This document shows, piece by piece, positions 18,201-18,965 of a stretch of DNA of 18,965 bases (within the stretch, counting starts at the first letter, position 1; every line of letters begins with the position of its first letter). The position numbers were made by a program, and so were the translations under genes. The DNA is taken from assembly GCA_900128585.1 (NCBI GenBank), contig LT642414.1:1-18965 (forward strand). Direction: 5' to 3'. A model generated the notes under the pieces. That model saw only the letters and a list, made by a program, of their open reading frames with translations, made no database searches and was not told the DNA's origin. Origin of the DNA: Stramenopiles sp. TOSAG23-3. Lineage: Eukaryota; Sar.

Positions 18201-18392
18201 ACATTAAAAGAGGACGGCGAAGAGGATGAACGCTACGCCTGCCCTCTGTACAAGACTTCCATTCGAGCAGGTACGCTGTCGACGACAGGCCACTCGACAA
18301 ACTTTGTCGTAGCATTAAAAATACCAACTGCTCAACCCGCTGAACATTGGATTCGACGTGGGGTAGCGATGTTATGCATGCTAGACGATTAG
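6279..18392 (+). CDS. Axonemal dynein heavy chain, single-headed inner-arm type (DNAH1/3/6/7/12 group)
   Basis: Role: an ATP-driven, minus-end-directed microtubule motor of the flagellar inner dynein arm. Start: ATG at 6279, the first ATG after an in-frame TAA at 6243; a GTG at 6270 is not credible. Stop: TAG at 18390. Length is 4,037 residues in one frame, typical of single-headed inner-arm chains. Domains: tail and linker to about 1350 (NPVMKERHW at 892, FPRFYFLSNDELLEIL at 1118); AAA1 Walker A GPAGTGKT at 1386 with Walker B ACFDEFN (nt 10581); AAA2 GEPGSGKS at 1667; AAA3 GETGIGKS at 2009 with VVFVDDLNMP (nt 12495); AAA4 GVGGSGRKS at 2355; stalk coiled coils at about 2600-2705 and 2806-2900 flanking the microtubule-binding domain (2710-2798); AAA5, AAA6 and a complete C-terminal domain with GTLSTTGHSTNFV. 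A Gly6 run at 3738 marks a flexible loop. The AAA1 region looks most like DNAH6 or DNAH1, but the paralogue is not certain. Confidence 0.97.
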   Translation: MSRNKDRRLIAPIASPRLFGENYEGNKGKQSKPPASEKQSVARAPRIVNGGRFSRKPRSQIRNLVNPRHEAWAHTNSSMFTFEPRELEEYQLPRKAFRPGRSLRQVSNQTEIMPEPPSPRVGYMRQPLSPTRLSGDKTVKNMGGEDWGYGEALLSKLKTGEDGIAFFAQQKSATTIKFLFLNRAPNSLNGRNFRPYDLVVVERSKVNAKEYFIMSEDGVSRVGKGQQTEVTPLVTWMREATIFNVLRSTKCFKHYLVNKMFKRWIAGVRFKLYCEKRQAVAKSLFSAKSAFCAPMMRIRTQLAGVYKVKVHECKTQKAFNVSAFAEKQEQILKDATIQFENMMDELQRLVEKTCESIMRRARHYRQLMEREDDYDAQERNRNKSLVVLKQERAERMRMCKLAKNDANTLGDFIRLIDYMITESFVEVSITTQTDLLEQLMLERKTGMFEAIISFAKGHVTEFNPNADDIISMLDTKVQKMIDIIQQVPRILFSRSLRPYLPKVYSGHQPSSLIVADKSFKSLNNTIEEKLRSDFREAAEYVKQFEFTREIWEFDMSKFSEKWDTFSPKDRISETRKSISICNGWHRDIGRIRAGGAIGSIYVESRKLKNSLIPIADGFLAFLKKSLATLAREKCSIVYQTIKERIKVLSATPDGLGGFSKFVSHFKNLSAAKVKLAQDCQLVDDLYRMLQIQRVRIVSDDAVQLDEMRNAIVQDEKLMAEANTLVYETMPEMLTQLDMNIANLNRDAEAIQGELVVGDFNDSSLPAEQVLLLLNGMKSRLLHLEKNANDYSNFQKSFGKPQYAYKILKETRSMFDLRYAVWNGLKEWGESLHSWHTCDFRTMVAAELNEQVNELFKNASLYDKKIKNEVTDLYKTKIQDFKVNMSCIMDLGNPVMKERHWERLFKVLGKRYMSGQSFTLARLVELKVYTFGTEVGEISAAASGEAQIEASVSAIADGWSDMEINVLPYRDSDKVFILGPLDEVMVLMEDNQVSLQTMMGSKFIMGVRDTVETWGKNLSILSDTFDEWLQCQKTWMYLETIFSAEDIQEQLPDETKLFKEVDKTWNTTMKATFDNPRIMAILEQDNPKMYLFEFERCNKILDEVQRSLENYLEVKRMAFPRFYFLSNDELLEILSQTRDPQAVQPHLSKCFDAMRSLTFGVKGESNSMLAMNSSEGEQVSFVTSVAAEGPVETWLSAVERAMRNSLREESRTAFKNYPEDNAINREEWLFAFPAQCIIMIDQLFWTKEVEAAARALKTNKHALSGCLDFIVKQIDAMVELVRGDLTKLQRKTLSATITLDVHGRDVVRLLVRKKLDSIDNFEWTRQLRYYWDFEINDCTLRQTNTRFLYAYEYLGNSMRLVVTPLTDLCYMTLTGALHLRFGGAPAGPAGTGKTETTKDLGKALARQVVVFNCSDGLDYKIMGRFFSGLAQAGAWACFDEFNRIDVEVLSVIAQQIQTIQQAISMDAEQFMFEGGMIPLNSNFGVFITMNPGYAGRTELPDNLKALFRPVAMMVPDYRMIAEIVLFSQGFANALPLSNKMSQLYQLSSEQLSKQDHYDFGMRAVKSVLVAAGQLKRKEPETNEDLLLIRAMRDSNVPKFLEQDLPLFRGILKDLFPGVEVPFVDYGKLQLAIENQINILNLQKVPAFISKVIQVHETQLVRHGMMVVGEPGSGKSLNALVLSNALAQLEEDGVKDKDNFFRAVHTDRLNPKSISAGQLYGEFNLMTGEWFDGLVPSLVRAAKADKSNKRHWILFDGPVDAVWIENMNTVLDDNKTLCLANSERIKMPDGLHMMFEVQDLSQASPATVSRCGMVFMEQVHVGLDALLDTWCETSGVAALPKNIGYLRKMLVNYVPKAIEFVNEKCNEKVRLSDCHRMSSMLNLLTCILTEERKVLDSKSNIFDLINNNFFFALVWAIGGNVTDESRPVFSDYITSALKSLLGSSAADIDAYDFLMDNENGSKTTWTNVVPKFTYDPVLPYFDLVVPTEDTTKYTFLLEAISSKSFHVLFLGETGIGKSIIIQNFLDASVKSGSLATCTVNYSAQTTPANVREVFETRLEKKRKNLLGPPAGKKMVVFVDDLNMPTLEEYGAQPPNELLRQVIDDKGYYDVEKVGLFKFVADTSFAAACAPPGGGRSDVTQRLVRHFHTIWLSNLSGKSMKRIFSAILTGFICSEMPSLIDASEKIVDASVEVYQDIQKGLLPTPSKSHYTYNLRDLSQVFQGLLMANSKSITSEENIVNLWLHEVARVFRDRLINETDRAWLNGCCKEMLNKYFSIELEVESFENIMFGDYLDPEKENYCELKSKDALHHVLNEQLEEFNITFSNRMNLVFFDDAMSHISRLARILRQPRGNALLVGVGGSGRKSLTRLASFMAGYRCTSIEITKTYDRQAWFDDLKAVLMEAGCKDQPVVFLFSDTQIVQEAFLEDINNLLNAGDIPNIYANEEIEKIIGEVRKLSAKAGKGERRDDVYAHYVSLVRQNLRVVLAFSPIGESFRDRCRMFPSLVNCCTIDWFDPWPEDALFSVADRFLGGNQAQELEIESFVEKLCTVAVRIHRSVEVSTAKYLKEVGRHNYTTPTSYLELLQLFQGLLKEKRVVAQDNLSRYENGLKKLKETEDLVEGLKVELAEMQPVLKQAKADTEELMVKLTKDQAEADEARGLAEKDQAAAEVVAKEVETIKTDCEADLAEAMPAYYSAVESLNALDKKSIQEIKSFANPPEMVEFTLNAVCIMMGSKPNWKEAKKLMNDMNFLDNLKTYDKDNIPKSKIKKLRPFMKNKNFTPEKVEKVSKAAKSLCMWVRAMHTYDRVAKTIAPKKKKLAGAEAQLAVVNAQLEEKQAQLRSIEQKLAELEEMFDASVQKKQNLEEKTRLTLLQMERAGKLMSGLAGEKLRWLDTVKSLNSDITNLVGNIAVAAGAVAYLGPFTAPFRNEMISEWVETTKSLNVPVDKKFDLQRILADPVEVREWTIQSLPADDFSIENGVFSTRGRRWPLMIDPQGQANRWIKNLFKEQNLQIIKLSDANFLRTLENAIRYGAPVLLENVQETLDPALEPILLKQIFKRGGQMLLSLGDSEVPYSDDFKFFITTKLPNPHYLPEICIKVTIVNFTVTLKGLEDQLLVDVVVHERPDLEQKKDQLVLSIASDKKELKDIEDKILYMLANASGNILDDEDLIHSLDASKETSSVIEERMAEAEVTTEEIFRAREGYRVVATRASILYFVIASLADVDPMYQYSLQYYQALYNMRLQKSEESDDLETRLAILQEDLTKSVFVNICRGLFERHKLLFAFRIAVDILKHRGEISAAEWQAVLVGPPAIEPEKELPASSPLHGCSLPSKVWVDLSALEEGFSAFGGVLDSINETHAQAWTEFINSPSIGTDDPPSPWKDKLSNLQKLLLLRIIRSDQLVFGIKKFIGRTLGTVFQSPPGFDLASCFADSTSSIPLIFVLSSGADPMDYLLQLATENDKKSTMRIVSLGQGQGPIAEGHMGAAALSGEWVCLQNCHLAVSWLGKLEKLLEESAEKSLHEEYRLWLTSMPTKAFPVSILQMGIKITNEPPQGLKANITRTFLDMSEDEYNSCTKTSSWRKLLYGLAFYNAAILERRKFGAIGWNIPYGWMNSDLKTAVMQLRLYLEEQESTPFDTLNVMVGDVTYGGRITDKQDKVTNKCILKNYFLPEALVEGYSMSESNAYIMPSGDATLSDIRKLITTLPDVEQPEVFGMHANASITYQQKLTNTFLNTAISMEAGGGGGGDENEAKDNERRVMESSKAMLDRLPENPFNFKAAHPKTFETSAGGGINSLGVFCRQECEQFQKLIKVIRRSLFDLQRALQGFIVMGPALEQVYKSFIYQRVPALWENAGYPCLKPLRSWTEDFFCRVTFLSSWVSEGPRLSYWLSGLFFPQGFLTSVLQAYARERSVAIDLLGFDSQVMPLFEEDVKEVPEYGSYIHGLFMQGAQFDTVGSAIVEADPGMLFSRFPVIWLKPTLKEDGEEDERYACPLYKTSIRAGTLSTTGHSTNFVVALKIPTAQPAEHWIRRGVAMLCMLDD

Positions 18393-18473
18393 TTTCTTGG
18401 AAAAAATATCATACGATTTTTTTAGTAAATTAAAGTTAAAACTCAAGTAAAAGCTTATAATAACAACTTTATT

Positions 18474-18479
18474 AATAAA
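18474..18479 (+). promoter_or_regulatory. Candidate polyadenylation signal AATAAA for the dynein gene
   Basis: AATAAA begins 82 bases after the dynein stop codon. A second AATAAA lies at 18512-18517. In DNA this AT-rich the hexamer is expected by chance fairly often, and many protists do not use it, so the call is tentative. Confidence 0.3.
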
Positions 18480-18494
18480 AAGTTTTTCTTTTAA

Positions 18495-18548
18495 TTTTTT
18501 AATAATTTCAGAATAAAAAATTGGCTGTCATTCAAGGAATTAAAATTA
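18495..18548 (+). repeat. Repeat copy A (direct repeat of copy C)
   Basis: Aligned without gaps to 18880-18933, this 54-base segment matches at about 43 positions by my count. The core is AAAATTGGCTGTCATT. The two copies are 385 bp apart. The AT-rich left part adds little significance, but the core and the ungapped alignment make chance unlikely. Copy B at 18844-18862 is the same core inverted. Confidence 0.7.
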
Positions 18549-18622
18549 ATGTAACCTGCGAACTGATCTCTACTGGTGTGATTTTAGTAATCAATACGTC
18601 ACTTAATAATTTTAAAGTAAAT

Positions 18623-18715
18623 ATGACATCGGATGAGGAAGTTGACTACTGGTCTTTTGACATCGACGCAATTCCATATACCGATTCGGATCATGCATGG
18701 AGTACGTACACATGA
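18623..18715 (+). CDS. Small protein-like open stretch of unknown status (30 codons from ATG)
   Basis: The frame is open from just after a TAA at 18503 to a TGA at 18713, but its only ATG is at 18623, leaving 30 codons. The last part (TSDEEVDYWSFDIDAIPYTD) has an ordinary mixed composition and is more GC-rich than its surroundings, unlike random AT-rich translation. A tract at 18488-18511 ending in TTTCAG resembles a 3' splice acceptor, so this could be a last exon or a gene remnant. No family is recognised. It lies between repeat copies A and B. Confidence 0.2.
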   Translation: MTSDEEVDYWSFDIDAIPYTDSDHAWSTYT

Positions 18716-18795
18716 GAATGATAATCAAAACTAAGTGACAAGGGTATTATTGATCAATAAAATCTCATGAGCAGAGATAATAGACTAACATCGCA

Positions 18796-18842
18796 GTACG
18801 AAGAAGTACAATTTTGATTACTTGTACCGTACTACTTGGTAC
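18796..18842. repeat. Inverted repeat, 14-base arms (12/14) around a 19-base loop
   Basis: The left arm GTACGAAGAAGTAC (18796-18809) pairs with the right arm GTACTACTTGGTAC (18829-18842) at 12 of 14 positions. Both arms begin and end with GTAC. It directly abuts, and overlaps by two bases, the next inverted repeat to the right. Confidence 0.6.
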
Positions 18843-18922
18843 TTTAAATAACAGCCAATTTTTCGTTTTTAAAAACTATTTTTTTTATAACTTAAAACAA
18901 GAAAATTGGCTGTTATTTAAGT
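18841..18922. repeat. Hairpin-forming inverted repeat (repeat copies B and C, 19 bp perfect arms)
   Basis: The left arm at 18844-18862 (copy B, minus orientation) and the right arm at 18902-18920 (copy C) are perfect reverse complements over 19 bases: AAAATTGGCTGTTATTTAA and its complement. The spacer is 39 bases and contains a further imperfect pairing (TTTTAA with TTAAAA). The arms contain a CCAAT/ATTGG pentamer. This could be a foldback/MITE-like element end, a transcript hairpin, or a pair of inverted CCAAT elements. Confidence 0.75.
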
Positions 18923-18933
18923 AATTAAATTTA
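18880..18933 (+). repeat. Repeat copy C (direct repeat of copy A)
   Basis: Copy C is the direct partner of 18495-18548 at about 80 percent identity without gaps. Its core also forms the right arm of the 19 bp hairpin with copy B. The sequence to its right (18934-18965) shows nothing recognisable. Confidence 0.7.
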
Positions 18934-18965
18934 GCTTCGTCGTACCCTAATCCTAACTTGATTCT

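Larger units (their letters stand above)
18393..18965. other. AT-rich 3' flank of the dynein gene with repeats and no confirmed gene
   Basis: This 573 bp tail is strongly AT-rich. It contains the dynein 3' end (AATAAA candidates at 18474 and 18512), three copies of one short repeat, two abutting inverted repeats, and a 64-codon open stretch at 18521-18715 that lacks an ATG at its start. No RNA gene is recognisable. Confidence 0.6.

Noticed and set aside
18945-18957. CCCTAATCCTAAC, resembling two degenerate telomere units (CCCTAA type)
   Set aside because: Only two imperfect units, with no extended array, and the window edge need not be a chromosome end. Chance is the simpler explanation.
18393-18965. 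CRISPR-like or LTR retrotransposon reading of the right-end repeats
   Set aside because: There are only three copies, one inverted, with unequal spacing. There is no reverse transcriptase, integrase or primer-binding site.

Overview
The window is nuclear DNA from a eukaryote that builds motile flagella. The decisive evidence is a complete axonemal dynein heavy chain. Three large protein genes fill most of it, and none shows a recognisable intron. The standard genetic code fits: the dynein ends at a TAG exactly where the family's C-terminus normally ends, the MORN gene also ends at TAG, and the ankyrin/FN3 gene ends at TGA. An intron-poor flagellated protist is the best reading. A flagellated stramenopile such as a thraustochytrid is one possibility, but the sequence alone does not fix the lineage. 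An inner-arm type dynein argues against centric diatoms, which are reported to have lost inner arms.

Layout from left to right. (1) Positions 2-2641, plus strand: the 3' part of a gene whose frame is still open at the left edge. It encodes a RanBP2-like zinc finger, a basic low-complexity stretch and 22 consecutive MORN repeats. (2) Positions 2642-2858: a short AT-rich convergent spacer. (3) Positions 2859-5135, minus strand: a GC-richer gene for a protein with N-terminal ankyrin repeats and five fibronectin type III domains, the first carrying a WW-like insertion. (4) Positions 5136-6278: an AT-rich 1.14 kb divergent spacer with no supportable gene, which must hold the promoters of both flanking genes. 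(5) Positions 6279-18392, plus strand: a 4,037-residue axonemal dynein heavy chain of the single-headed inner-arm type, in one uninterrupted frame. (6) Positions 18393-18965: an AT-rich tail with a three-copy repeat (two direct, one inverted), two abutting inverted repeats and a small protein-like island.

Functionally, the dynein is a microtubule motor of the flagellar axoneme. MORN-repeat proteins and ANK/FN3 proteins are often structural or scaffolding proteins, some of them flagellar. A shared flagellar role for the three neighbours is possible but is inference. The least explained part is the right-hand tail, where one short sequence family occurs three times within 440 bp and may have a degenerate fourth copy in the spacer at about 2750-2783.
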